Assembly (NCBI GenBank): GCA_045866215.1 | Contig: AP035880.1 | Span: 3,286,001 to 3,350,000, forward strand | Reading direction: 5' to 3' | Length of the DNA: 64,000 nt | DNA from: Croceivirga sp009797885 | Lineage (GTDB): Bacteria; Bacteroidota; Bacteroidia; Flavobacteriales; Flavobacteriaceae | Shown here: positions 44,327 through 52,632 of the stretch, one piece after another | Layout of the letters: each line of letters begins with the position of its first letter | Numbering within the stretch: the first letter of the stretch is position 1 | The notes under the pieces: generated by a model | The model's database searches: none | What the model was told of the DNA's origin: nothing | Seen by the model: only the letters and a program-made list of their open reading frames with translations | Program-made: the position numbers and the translations under genes

Positions 44327-44782
44327 ATGAAAAAAAAATATGGACTGATCCTCTGGATTACCGCAGTGTTTTTTGGTTTTGAACCACTTGTGGGACAGGA
44401 AAACACGGAAATTATATTTCATAAACCTGAAAATCCGGCTAGGGCCGCTGCGCCTTTCAGTGAAGCGGTGCAGGCGGGGAACCTTTTCTTTTTGGCCGGA
44501 CAGATTGGAATGGATAGAACTGTGGGCAAACTTGCGGAAGGGGGTATACAGGGTGAAACGGAACAGGCCATAAAAAACATTCAAGGGGTTTTGGAGTTTC
44601 ACGGGCTAAGCTTGGATAATGTGGTCAAGTGTACCGTTATTTTAAGTGATATCAAGGATTTTAAGGCCTTTAATGAGGTCTATATAAAATACTTTACCAA
44701 GAAGCCCGCCCGCACTACCTATGCGGCTGCCGGATTGGCCGTTGGGGCAAAGATTGAGATTGATGTGATTGCGGTAAAGTAA
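44327..44782 (+). CDS. Exported RidA (YjgF/UK114) family protein
   Basis: The 151-residue protein (ATG 44327) has an N-terminal signal-like segment (KKYGLILWITAVFFGFEPL) before the RidA domain. The RidA motifs are AAPFSEAVQAGNLFFLAGQIGMD, NVVKCTVILSDIKDFKAFNEVY and the Arg-containing PARTTYAAAGLAVGAKIEID. Cytosolic RidA hydrolyses reactive enamines and imines from PLP enzymes; an exported copy implies a periplasmic substrate. Key residues (the Arg in ARTTY, the Glu near the end) are present. Confidence 0.85.
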   Translation: MKKKYGLILWITAVFFGFEPLVGQENTEIIFHKPENPARAAAPFSEAVQAGNLFFLAGQIGMDRTVGKLAEGGIQGETEQAIKNIQGVLEFHGLSLDNVVKCTVILSDIKDFKAFNEVYIKYFTKKPARTTYAAAGLAVGAKIEIDVIAVK

Positions 44783-44821
44783 AACCAACTTGTCCACACG
44801 TAATTATCGAGCCATGCAACC

Positions 44822-44829
44822 TATCTTTG
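44822..44829 (+). promoter_or_regulatory. -7 element immediately before queE
   Basis: TATCTTTG is a perfect TAnnTTTG match ending only 4 bases before the ATG at 44834, which predicts a leaderless mRNA or translation from the ATG at 44852. Confidence 0.55.
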
Positions 44830-44833
44830 CATT

Positions 44834-45466
44834 ATGGCAAAAGATGCGGTGATGCAACTGGTGGATAAGGGGATAATGCTCCCCTTAATGGAAGAGTTTT
44901 ATACCATACAAGGAGAGGGGTACCATAAAGGAACCGCTGCCTATTTCATCCGGGTAGGCGGTTGTGATGTAGGTTGCCATTGGTGTGATGTGAAAGAAAG
45001 TTGGGATGCCGAGAAACATCCTCCGACCAATATCGATAGGATAATTGAAAATGCGGCCAAATACTCCGATACCATTGTTGTAACCGGAGGGGAGCCCCTT
45101 ACCTGGGACATGGCCCCGTTAACCCAAGGGCTCAAATCAAAAAACCTAAAAACCCATATTGAAACTTCGGGAGCTTATCCTTTGACCGGGCAATGGGACT
45201 GGATTTGCCTGTCGCCCAAAAAACTGAAACCACCTGTAGGGGAAATTCATTCCAAGGCCCACGAGCTTAAGGTCATTGTCTATAACAAAAGTGATTTTGC
45301 CTTTGCCGAAACACATGCGCAATACGTAGGGCAAGACTGTGTATTGTACTTACAACCGGAGTGGAGTGTGCGGGAAAAGGTCACCCCCTTGATCGTGGAT
45401 TATGTGATGCAAAACCCCAAATGGAAGGTATCCCTACAGACCCATAAGTATTTGAACATTCCCTAG
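44834..45466 (+). CDS. queE: 7-carboxy-7-deazaguanine synthase
   Basis: QueE is a radical SAM enzyme that forms 7-carboxy-7-deazaguanine from CPH4 in queuosine biosynthesis. The 210-residue protein shows EEFYTIQGEGYHKG, the cluster motif GGCDVGCHWCD (C-x3-C-x2-C binding the 4Fe-4S cluster), VVTGGEPLTW and HIETSGAYPL. queC and queD are not nearby. Two starts are possible: 44834 or ATG 44852; I keep the first. Confidence 0.93.
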   Translation: MAKDAVMQLVDKGIMLPLMEEFYTIQGEGYHKGTAAYFIRVGGCDVGCHWCDVKESWDAEKHPPTNIDRIIENAAKYSDTIVVTGGEPLTWDMAPLTQGLKSKNLKTHIETSGAYPLTGQWDWICLSPKKLKPPVGEIHSKAHELKVIVYNKSDFAFAETHAQYVGQDCVLYLQPEWSVREKVTPLIVDYVMQNPKWKVSLQTHKYLNIP

Positions 45467-45507
45467 GTTTTCCGGGCTACCGGAACTTGAAGCTATTTTA
45501 GGATAAG

Positions 45508-46272
45508 TTATTGTGAGGTCCAACCTCCATCAATGACAAGGGTAGTCCCCGTAACCATACCGGAATGGGTGCTTGACAGGTAGAGAATTGCCGCTCCAAT
45601 ATCTTCAATTGAGGCCACTTTTCCCACTGGGATTCTATTCAAAACACCTGCCAGGTAATCAGGATCATCCAAACGTTCCGCCGTCCCAGGGGTATAGGTG
45701 AAGGTAGGGGCTATTCCATTTACCGTGACACCTTTATCCGCCCATTCCAAGGCCAAAGTCTTGGTCAATAAATTGACACCACCTTTTGAAGCACAGTATA
45801 CCGCATGGTCCTTAATACCCACAAGGCTCGCTTGTGAACTCATATTGATAATACGGCCATACGAACTTTTGATCATGTATTTTGCCGCTTGTTGGCAGCA
45901 GAAGAACACCCCTTTTAGATTAACGTCCATCATTTCGTTCCAGTCTTCTTCCTTTACGTCCAGAGCTGCATGATTATATCCGAGCCCCGCATTATTGATC
46001 AAAACATCCAATCGTCCAAAGCGCTTATGGATCTCGGCAAAGGTCTTCTTGATATTGGGAACCGAACTGAGGTCCAGCGGAAAAACCGAAGCCTTGCCAT
46101 TTTCTTTATGGATTTCCTTTTCCAAGGCCATCAACGCCTTTTGGCTCCTGGAACATAACACCACGTGGGCACCGGCTCGAGCCAGAATTTTTGATACGCC
46201 CCAACCAATACCCTTACTGGCCCCTGTTACCACCACGACTTGGTTCGTTAACTTAAAATCTGGGTTTTCCAT
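45508..46272 (-). CDS. Short-chain dehydrogenase/reductase
   Basis: The 254-residue classical SDR has VVVTGASKGIGWGVSKIL (cofactor loop), NNAGLGYN, the catalytic Ser in NMSSQASLVG, YCASKGG (catalytic Tyr and Lys) and the C-terminal GTTLVIDGGWTSQ. It probably uses NADP(H), judged from the Arg/Ser at the end of strand 2 (CSRSQKA). The substrate cannot be predicted. It is monocistronic. Confidence 0.92.
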   Translation of the reverse strand: MENPDFKLTNQVVVVTGASKGIGWGVSKILARAGAHVVLCSRSQKALMALEKEIHKENGKASVFPLDLSSVPNIKKTFAEIHKRFGRLDVLINNAGLGYNHAALDVKEEDWNEMMDVNLKGVFFCCQQAAKYMIKSSYGRIINMSSQASLVGIKDHAVYCASKGGVNLLTKTLALEWADKGVTVNGIAPTFTYTPGTAERLDDPDYLAGVLNRIPVGKVASIEDIGAAILYLSSTHSGMVTGTTLVIDGGWTSQ

Positions 46273-46355
46273 GGTTTACTATAATACGTGGAAATTACTG
46301 TAGTTTTTGAAAAAAAGGAATGCATCATTGAAAGTCAGAATCACATTAAGAACGG

Positions 46356-46516
46356 AGAGGTTGTCTAAAAACCATGAAAAACAGTGTTTGTCAGGTTGAG
46401 CGCAGTCGAAACCAATTTGGATTTCAGTATTTTAACTATTTTCGACTGCCTGCCCGCCCACAGCATTCAGGCGGGCATTCAAATTGACATTTGAGTTACT
46501 TTTTAGACAACCTCTT
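46356..46516. mobile_element. MITE-like element with 16-bp terminal inverted repeats
   Basis: AGAGGTTGTCTAAAAA (46356-46371) and TTTTTAGACAACCTCT (46501-46516) are perfect reverse complements. Inside are a second inverted pair, CAGTCGAAA/TTTCGACTG (46403-46448), and a GC hairpin, TGCCCGCC/GGCGGGCA (46451-46477). No ORF and no clear target-site duplication was found. The internal GTTGAGCGCAGTCGAAA resembles a motif I recall as frequent in flavobacterial intergenic DNA. Confidence 0.65.
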
Positions 46517-46536
46517 CAGTTCCACAGAGACTTTTC

Positions 46537-49500
46537 TTACTCCAAAAAATGAATATTCCCAGGAGTGTATGGTGCTCCAAAATCCTTAAGCCGCTTCCTA
46601 AAGGCATCAAATTTGTTATTCACCAAATTCTTAGCTTGCTCATACACCGGTGCAAATTCCTCTTTGGCAATGGCAAACGTGCTTTTATGGGTTTGGGTGG
46701 GCGTACCTGTGGAGTTCGATTGTTCGTACACCAAATACCCTACCCTACTTCCAACGGAAGGGGGAGTGCCCATATCCAAACGATTGGCAATTCGGTCCCC
46801 ATTGATTTTTTTACGGATTTCGGATAACTCCCGATCCAATGCTTTCCATCCTTTCATAAGGTCAATATGTGAGGTCGGTGTGCGCTTGATGGCCTCTTTC
46901 ATATAGCGTAACTCCTTGGACAGCTCGGAAAGTGAGTTTCGAACACTTCTAACCTTCCCCGATAAATCGTTTACTTCTTGTTGGAATTCCGCCAACGCTT
47001 CCCGATCGGAAGCCGGAAGTACGGTATTATTTAGAGGAACCACCTCAAACGAAACAGGTTGCGAAAGGAGTGTTTCCACCTCGTCCACAATTTTTGAAAG
47101 TGCGATGGTATAGGTGCCTGGAGGAACCAAAGCCCCTTTGTTTTCACCCCCGAACGGATTATAAAATGGGGGTTTGTCAAAATTGATGGGTTCTTGTGAT
47201 GCATAGCGCAAATCCCAATGCATTCTTTTTAAACCAGCTTTTGGAGAGGTGAACAGTTTACGTACAATATCCCCTTTACCATCACTTATGGTCAGTACCA
47301 ATTGGGGGTCTATTTCCTGGGCTTCGTTTTTCAAGGCTTCATAGGTGGGATAGGGATTGTCCTTTCCCTCTTTGGCCAAATCCTTGGAAGCTGCCTTACG
47401 TTCATCGGCTTTGGTTTTAATGTCCTCTTTTAGAAACCATGTAAAAATGGCCTCAGCACCCAAATTATCACCAATGAAAAAGTTATCACCCATAAACGCT
47501 TTGTCGGGCAGGCCCAAAGGATAGGACATCTCAAATTGAAGCGCATCACGGACACTGAACAGGGTGGCTTCGTCATTTAGCTTTTCTTGCATGCCCCGTA
47601 GGCTCGAATAATCATCCAATACATAAAAACCCCTTCCAAAAGTACCCAGCACCAAATCATTGTGCTCTTCCTGAATGGCAACATCGCGCACCGCAATTGT
47701 GGGTAAACCACCCTTTAATTGCTTCCACTCACCACCTTGGTTATCGGAAAAGAAAACGCCAAACTCTGTGCCGACGAACAACAAATTTTCATCGATATGA
47801 TCTTCTTCAATGGCATATGTGGATCCTCTTTCGGGAAGATTATTGCTTATCGAAGTCCAAGTGGACCCCTTGTCCCTACTGATATAAACATAGGGTTTGA
47901 AATCACCATTTTTATGATTGTTGAAACAAGCGTATACCACATTTTCATCATGCTTGGAGGCAAATACCGCATTGACGTAGGTCCTGGCGGGAACTCCTGG
48001 AAATGTCCCGACTTTTCGCCAGTTTGTTCCTCCATCCGTTGTGACCTGAATTAAACCATCGTCGGTACCTACGTACAGTAAATTTTCATTTTTTGGCGAT
48101 TCCGAAAAGGCCACAATGGTACCATATGGCGAAGTGGATTGGTTTTTCATCACGGCATCAACCCCCCATATTTTGCCCATTACCGGCAGTTGGTTACGAT
48201 TGAGATTGCGGGTAAGGTCATCGCTGATGACTTCCCAACTGTTACCCTTATCATCACTTTTGAACAATTTGTTCGCAGCAAAATACACTCTACCGGATTT
48301 ATGGTGACTTACGGCCAAGGGGGCATCCCAGTTCCATCGGTAGCTGTTTTCCCCCTTTCTTTCCTTGGGCTGAATTCCCTTTTCCTCTCCGCTTAGTTTA
48401 TCATAGCGTACCAAATTGCCATATTGGGATTGGGCATAGACAATATTTGGATTCTCAGGGTCAACCTGTGATTCGAAGCCATCGCCTCCATGGGTGATGA
48501 ACCAGTCAAAATTATTTGGGCCGTTATCGCTTACCGTTCTCGACGGGCCACCAAGGCTAAAGTTGTCCTGAGTACCCCCATAGATATTGTAGAAGGGTTT
48601 TGCATTATCCACGGCCACTTTGTAAAATTGGGTAACGGGCAAGTTTGGTTTAAATGACCAATGTTTTCCACTGTCCCAGGATTCGTACACCCCGCCATCA
48701 TTTCCCGATAGCAGGTGCTTGTTATTGTTGGGGTTGATCCAAATAACGTGGTTGTCGATATGCTTGAAATCCTCCCCCACATAATCAAAGGTCTTTCCTC
48801 CATCGCTGGTAACCCGCATCCAATTGTTCATGGCATAAACCCGATTTGGATCGACCGGATCCGCGATAATTTCCTGATAATAATTTCCGCTGGTCGTATA
48901 GTCACCCCGTTTCTCCCAGGATGCTCCGCGATTTGCAGAAATGTAAAACCCGCCTTTCCCCTGGGCCGCTTCCACAATCGCATACAAATACTCGGGATTT
49001 GCAGGGGAAATTGCCAGGCCAATCCTACCCAGTATGGTGGAAGGCAAACCCTTGTTGATTTTGTTCCAGGTTTTTCCGCCATCCTCGGACTTATGGATTC
49101 CAGAACCGGGCCCACCGCCCACATAGGTGAAAACATGGCGCCTTCTCTGGAAAGCACTTGCATATAAAACATCGGGATTTCGTGGATCCATCACTACATC
49201 ATTTACCCCGGTATGTTCATCAACCGTTAGAACGGCATTCCATGTGACCCCTCCATCCTCAGTCTTGTACAGACCGCGATCACCCCCAGAACTCCACAAT
49301 GGGCCAATGGCGGCCACGTAAACCACATTGGAATCATCAGGATGTACAATGATTTTGCCGATATGTTCAGAGGTCTTCAATCCCATATGCTCCCAGCTTT
49401 TTCCTCCGTCTTTGGATCGGTATATACCGTCGCCGTATGATACGCTGCGCTGATTGTTGTTTTCGCCCGTACCTACCCAAACGATATTTGAATTGTTTGG

Positions 49501-49818
49501 GTCAAGGGTAATGCAACCAATGGAATAGCTTCCTTCTGCATCGAAAATGGGGCGAAAGGTATTTCCGGCATTATCGGTTTTCCAAACTCCTCCAGAGGAG
49601 GTGGCAACGTAATATTCGTTGAAGTTTTCTGGATTTACGGCTAAATCCGAAATTCTACCTGAAGTTAGTGCGGGGCCTAGACTCCTAAATTTTAGACCGG
49701 ATAAATCTGCTTTCCCTAAAATGGATTTGTTTTCGGATTGTGCTTTGGATTTTTTCTTCCGTTGGGGAAGGACCTGTATTGAAAGTAAAACAAACAGAAA
49801 TAGAATAATTTTTTTCAT
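46537..49818 (-). CDS. Exported Asp-box (BNR/sortilin-like) beta-propeller protein
   Basis: The 1093-residue protein has a signal peptide (about 18 residues). Residues 40-740 carry many SxDxGxTW-type Asp boxes (SKDGGKSWE, TEDGGVTWN, SEDGGKTWN, SRDKGSTWT), which build one or more beta-propellers like VPS10/sortilin or photosynthesis stability factors. The C-terminal 300 residues include a helical region and a beta sandwich (VVPLNNTVLPASDREALAEF). Such proteins are often annotated glycosyl hydrolase, but sialidase active-site residues are not evident. Location periplasmic or secreted; function unknown. Confidence 0.85.
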   Translation of the reverse strand: MKKIILFLFVLLSIQVLPQRKKKSKAQSENKSILGKADLSGLKFRSLGPALTSGRISDLAVNPENFNEYYVATSSGGVWKTDNAGNTFRPIFDAEGSYSIGCITLDPNNSNIVWVGTGENNNQRSVSYGDGIYRSKDGGKSWEHMGLKTSEHIGKIIVHPDDSNVVYVAAIGPLWSSGGDRGLYKTEDGGVTWNAVLTVDEHTGVNDVVMDPRNPDVLYASAFQRRRHVFTYVGGGPGSGIHKSEDGGKTWNKINKGLPSTILGRIGLAISPANPEYLYAIVEAAQGKGGFYISANRGASWEKRGDYTTSGNYYQEIIADPVDPNRVYAMNNWMRVTSDGGKTFDYVGEDFKHIDNHVIWINPNNNKHLLSGNDGGVYESWDSGKHWSFKPNLPVTQFYKVAVDNAKPFYNIYGGTQDNFSLGGPSRTVSDNGPNNFDWFITHGGDGFESQVDPENPNIVYAQSQYGNLVRYDKLSGEEKGIQPKERKGENSYRWNWDAPLAVSHHKSGRVYFAANKLFKSDDKGNSWEVISDDLTRNLNRNQLPVMGKIWGVDAVMKNQSTSPYGTIVAFSESPKNENLLYVGTDDGLIQVTTDGGTNWRKVGTFPGVPARTYVNAVFASKHDENVVYACFNNHKNGDFKPYVYISRDKGSTWTSISNNLPERGSTYAIEEDHIDENLLFVGTEFGVFFSDNQGGEWKQLKGGLPTIAVRDVAIQEEHNDLVLGTFGRGFYVLDDYSSLRGMQEKLNDEATLFSVRDALQFEMSYPLGLPDKAFMGDNFFIGDNLGAEAIFTWFLKEDIKTKADERKAASKDLAKEGKDNPYPTYEALKNEAQEIDPQLVLTISDGKGDIVRKLFTSPKAGLKRMHWDLRYASQEPINFDKPPFYNPFGGENKGALVPPGTYTIALSKIVDEVETLLSQPVSFEVVPLNNTVLPASDREALAEFQQEVNDLSGKVRSVRNSLSELSKELRYMKEAIKRTPTSHIDLMKGWKALDRELSEIRKKINGDRIANRLDMGTPPSVGSRVGYLVYEQSNSTGTPTQTHKSTFAIAKEEFAPVYEQAKNLVNNKFDAFRKRLKDFGAPYTPGNIHFLE

Positions 49819-50060
49819 GCGGTTGTGTATTATGGATAATCAAATTATCGAAAGGTAGGGATTATTCGGAACTGTTTATGGGAAATTTTGGGTAAAGGAT
49901 TCCCTAATACTTTTGAAGCCACCCATACGTGTTGGAAAAGCTAAAAATCACAACTATCCTGCGATTGAGGCATGAAAGCTTTCCTTCCCGGGGGCATCAT
50001 GGGTAGCGCAGTACAGCTATCGGGCAGGGGTTACTTGATCATACATCGCACAAGAATGGC

Positions 50061-51305
50061 CTAGCGACCTCCGTTGTTCTGTAAATCCAAAATACATTCA
50101 GCATCCAAGTCGGGAACGGTACTGAGACCACGGGCCGCTCTATCTTCCAATAATCGGATCATTGCAATTCCCGAAAGGGAGCACGCGGAGACTATTTCCT
50201 CTTTGGTGGAAGCCATGAAAGCTCTCAAAGCTGCTGGGGCTTGAAAAGTTAATTGGGCCTGCATCAGACAACCATCCACATTGCAATGGTTATTGCCCTG
50301 TTCATTGCCGTTTTCATCCAAAATGGGATTTCCGTCCGCATCGCGAAGAATGTCCTCATGGTCATTGACTGGAACGGTACCCAAATCCACCAGTCCAAAA
50401 AGGTGGCCAAATTCATGGTTTAAGGTGGCGGTTTCAACATCCGTAAGGGGAATGCCGCTCCTTGAGGAGAGGGTCCTTATGGTTTCTTCGAAAATCACCA
50501 TTGACGTATTTCTGTAAACCGCACCAAGTGTGACCAGACCCCTGTCAAGGTCGTCCCCATCAGAAGGACTATCGGCGAAATAAATGTAAATGGCCATTGT
50601 GTTGGTCCCATTGTTGAAGGCCGTTCTGTTTTCAGACTCCAAATCCGCGATTTCCTGTAAAGTAAGTGTTTCTTCATCAGGAGAGTCAAGCTCTAAAAAG
50701 TTGATTTCAATATCCTGTTTAAACGTACGCTCGCTCAGATAGGTGGAAAAATTAGCTATGGTCTGTTGCGTAGGTCTAAATCCGTTTACATATCCTATTT
50801 GAACAAGAAGCCTGTCAAAATTTGAATTGGTCAAGATATCATTTGCAGAACTCCCGGAAGACAATAAGTTCCCAGATAGGTCAATGTCATCAAGGATTAG
50901 CCCAGTGGCGGTAGCAGGGTCGATATCAATTAGGTTTGTAGAGATTCCCGATAGCGCTACAACAAAGTCTTCGGTGTCCTCCCTAAAGGTGTCTTCATTG
51001 ATATTGACCACTATATTCTGCCTCTCCCCATTGTTTCCATTAAACGTGAGGGTTCCGGTGTTACGGGTATAGTCGCCAGGTTGCGTCGCCGTTCCATCCC
51101 GGGTCTCAAAGTTTACGGTGAACCCTCCTTCAACATTCCCAGTGAGCCTTACAGGGAAAGTAACCGTACCGGCATTTTCATTAACGGTGATTTCAGTATT
51201 CTCGAAAGAAAGGGTATTTGCCGCGGGACCATTGTCATTATCATTGGAAGAACAACTTGCCAAGAAGAGCGAGGCAAGTAAGGCAAGGGCAAAAATCTTT
51301 TTCAT
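50061..51305 (-). CDS. Lipoprotein metzincin-like peptidase with Calx-beta domain
   Basis: The 414-residue protein has a lipoprotein signal (Cys18 in FLASCSSNDNDN). The next 115 residues are a Calx-beta domain (NEVTITVNENAGTVTFPVRL-like strands, then EDTFREDTEDFVVALSG). The C-terminal 250 residues hold a zinc peptidase site: ATLNHEFGHLFGLVD fits HExxHxxGxxD of metzincins, and CLMQAQLTF supplies the downstream Met-turn. It is probably an outer-membrane peptidase acting on extracellular protein; the acidic signal after Cys suggests surface display (inference). Confidence 0.8.
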   Translation of the reverse strand: MKKIFALALLASLFLASCSSNDNDNGPAANTLSFENTEITVNENAGTVTFPVRLTGNVEGGFTVNFETRDGTATQPGDYTRNTGTLTFNGNNGERQNIVVNINEDTFREDTEDFVVALSGISTNLIDIDPATATGLILDDIDLSGNLLSSGSSANDILTNSNFDRLLVQIGYVNGFRPTQQTIANFSTYLSERTFKQDIEINFLELDSPDEETLTLQEIADLESENRTAFNNGTNTMAIYIYFADSPSDGDDLDRGLVTLGAVYRNTSMVIFEETIRTLSSRSGIPLTDVETATLNHEFGHLFGLVDLGTVPVNDHEDILRDADGNPILDENGNEQGNNHCNVDGCLMQAQLTFQAPAALRAFMASTKEEIVSACSLSGIAMIRLLEDRAARGLSTVPDLDAECILDLQNNGGR

Positions 51306-51351
51306 AGTTTATTTTTAGTACAAACGGTTCTGCTTTGTATCTAGTATTCAT

Positions 51352-52053
51352 TTAAAGGGTAAGTCTGGCCAAATAGTCGAAATGTTTTCCTTCAACTATC
51401 AACTCACAATTAAAGTTTTCCTTTTTGGCATACGTTAGCAGGGTATTGAAATCCACGTACAGCCAATCAAACATTGGACCCTTTTTATTTTTATACTGCA
51501 TTTGGAACTGGACCTCTCCATAATAATCCATGTTTCCGGGAACCCAATACCCGCCGTCCTGATCTTCATCAAACATATAGATAATATTACTTGAATCCAG
51601 TAATATTTGGCCGTTTACCGATAGCAATTGTTTTAAATGGGCAAGGAATTTGGGCAATTGACTTAATTTGCCTGCAATTCCAATACCGTTCATCAGTAAT
51701 AAAAGGGTATCGAACCTTTTTCCATTATAGTTGTGTATATCCGCACAAACCGTGTGTTTCACCCCCCTTTTTTGGCAGATATCGATTGCGCCTTTGGATC
51801 GATCCAGGCCAATGGCATCAACACCTTTTTCCTGCAAGTAAAGCAAATGGTTTCCCGCACCACAACCAATATCCAATACGCGTCCCCTTGAAAGCCGCAG
51901 TGCCTCTTGCTCAATTAGGGGCATTTGTCCAAAATCCCGGAACAAATAGGGCAGGGGAAGAACATCGTTTTCATCCAGTGAAGAGGTTGTGGAAATATCT
52001 TCCGTGTAATTTCCGGCGTAATAGTCTTGCAAGGCCATCCCAAAAACATCCAT
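51352..52053 (-). CDS. SAM-dependent methyltransferase (class I)
   Basis: The 233-residue product (ATG 52053) has LSRGRVLDIGCGAGNHLLYLQ, the SAM-binding GxGxG loop, GVDAIGLDRSKGAIDIC (acidic residue ending strand 2), and NGIGIAGKLSQLPKFL after strand 4. The frame is open further upstream, but the added residues read as translated spacer. An ATG at residue 6 (MALQDYYAGNY) is an alternative start. Substrate unknown. It is divergent from the YkgJ-type gene. Confidence 0.85.
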   Translation of the reverse strand: MDVFGMALQDYYAGNYTEDISTTSSLDENDVLPLPYLFRDFGQMPLIEQEALRLSRGRVLDIGCGAGNHLLYLQEKGVDAIGLDRSKGAIDICQKRGVKHTVCADIHNYNGKRFDTLLLLMNGIGIAGKLSQLPKFLAHLKQLLSVNGQILLDSSNIIYMFDEDQDGGYWVPGNMDYYGEVQFQMQYKNKKGPMFDWLYVDFNTLLTYAKKENFNCELIVEGKHFDYLARLTL

Positions 52054-52104
52054 TTTCCAAAGGTGTAACTTTTTATTGATGCAAAAGGTTTGGGCTTCAT
52101 TTTT

Positions 52105-52112
52105 TATGTTTG
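52105..52112 (+). promoter_or_regulatory. -7 element immediately before the YkgJ-type gene
   Basis: TATGTTTG, a perfect TAnnTTTG match, ends 5 bases before the ATG at 52118. A leaderless mRNA is predicted. Confidence 0.55.
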
Positions 52113-52117
52113 CAGGG

Positions 52118-52612
52118 ATGCAAGAAGTCATTAAAGATTTACCGAAAGCTGCGGCCATAAAACGGACGGAGAACAAAAAGTTTTTCCAAAAGCTAAAAAA
52201 AAGACCGCCCAAGGATTTGGATTATGTGATGCAGGAGCTGCATGAAGCCGAGTTTTCCAGAACGGATTGCCTACAATGTGCCAACTGTTGTAAGACCACG
52301 GGACCATTGTTCACCAATATGGACATCGATCGTATTTCCAAGCATTTTAGAATGAAACCCTCAGCATTCGTTGAGGCATATCTCAAGATTGATGAGGATA
52401 ATGATTATGTGTTGCAACAGCTACCCTGTGCGTTCTTGGATAGCGATCACCGTTGTTCCATTTACGATGTACGGCCCAAAGCTTGCCGGGAATTTCCCCA
52501 TACGGATCGAAAGAAGTTCCATCAGATCAGTCATCTTACATTAAAGAACGTGGCGATTTGCCCCGCAGCCTTCAATATTGTGGAAGCCATGAAGGCCAAG
52601 ATCAAGACTTGA
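52118..52612 (+). CDS. YkgJ family cysteine cluster protein
   Basis: The 164-residue protein has the zinc/iron-chelating CxxCxxCC pattern in TDCLQCANCCKTTGP and later Cys residues in LPCAFLDSDHRCSIYDVRPKACREFP and ICPAAFN. This is the YkgJ/CxxCxxCC family (PF03692), small metal-binding proteins of uncertain role. The start ATG 52118 is favoured because the frame upstream crosses the -7 box. It is followed 20 bp later by the sterol-desaturase-family gene. Confidence 0.88.
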   Translation: MQEVIKDLPKAAAIKRTENKKFFQKLKKRPPKDLDYVMQELHEAEFSRTDCLQCANCCKTTGPLFTNMDIDRISKHFRMKPSAFVEAYLKIDEDNDYVLQQLPCAFLDSDHRCSIYDVRPKACREFPHTDRKKFHQISHLTLKNVAICPAAFNIVEAMKAKIKT

Positions 52613-52632
52613 TGTTTTTGTATTTTTAAGGT

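Noticed and set aside
46537..49818. Sialidase or glycosyl hydrolase, as Asp-box proteins are often labelled
   Set aside because: Asp boxes alone mark the propeller; the Arg triad, Tyr and Asp of sialidases were not identifiable.
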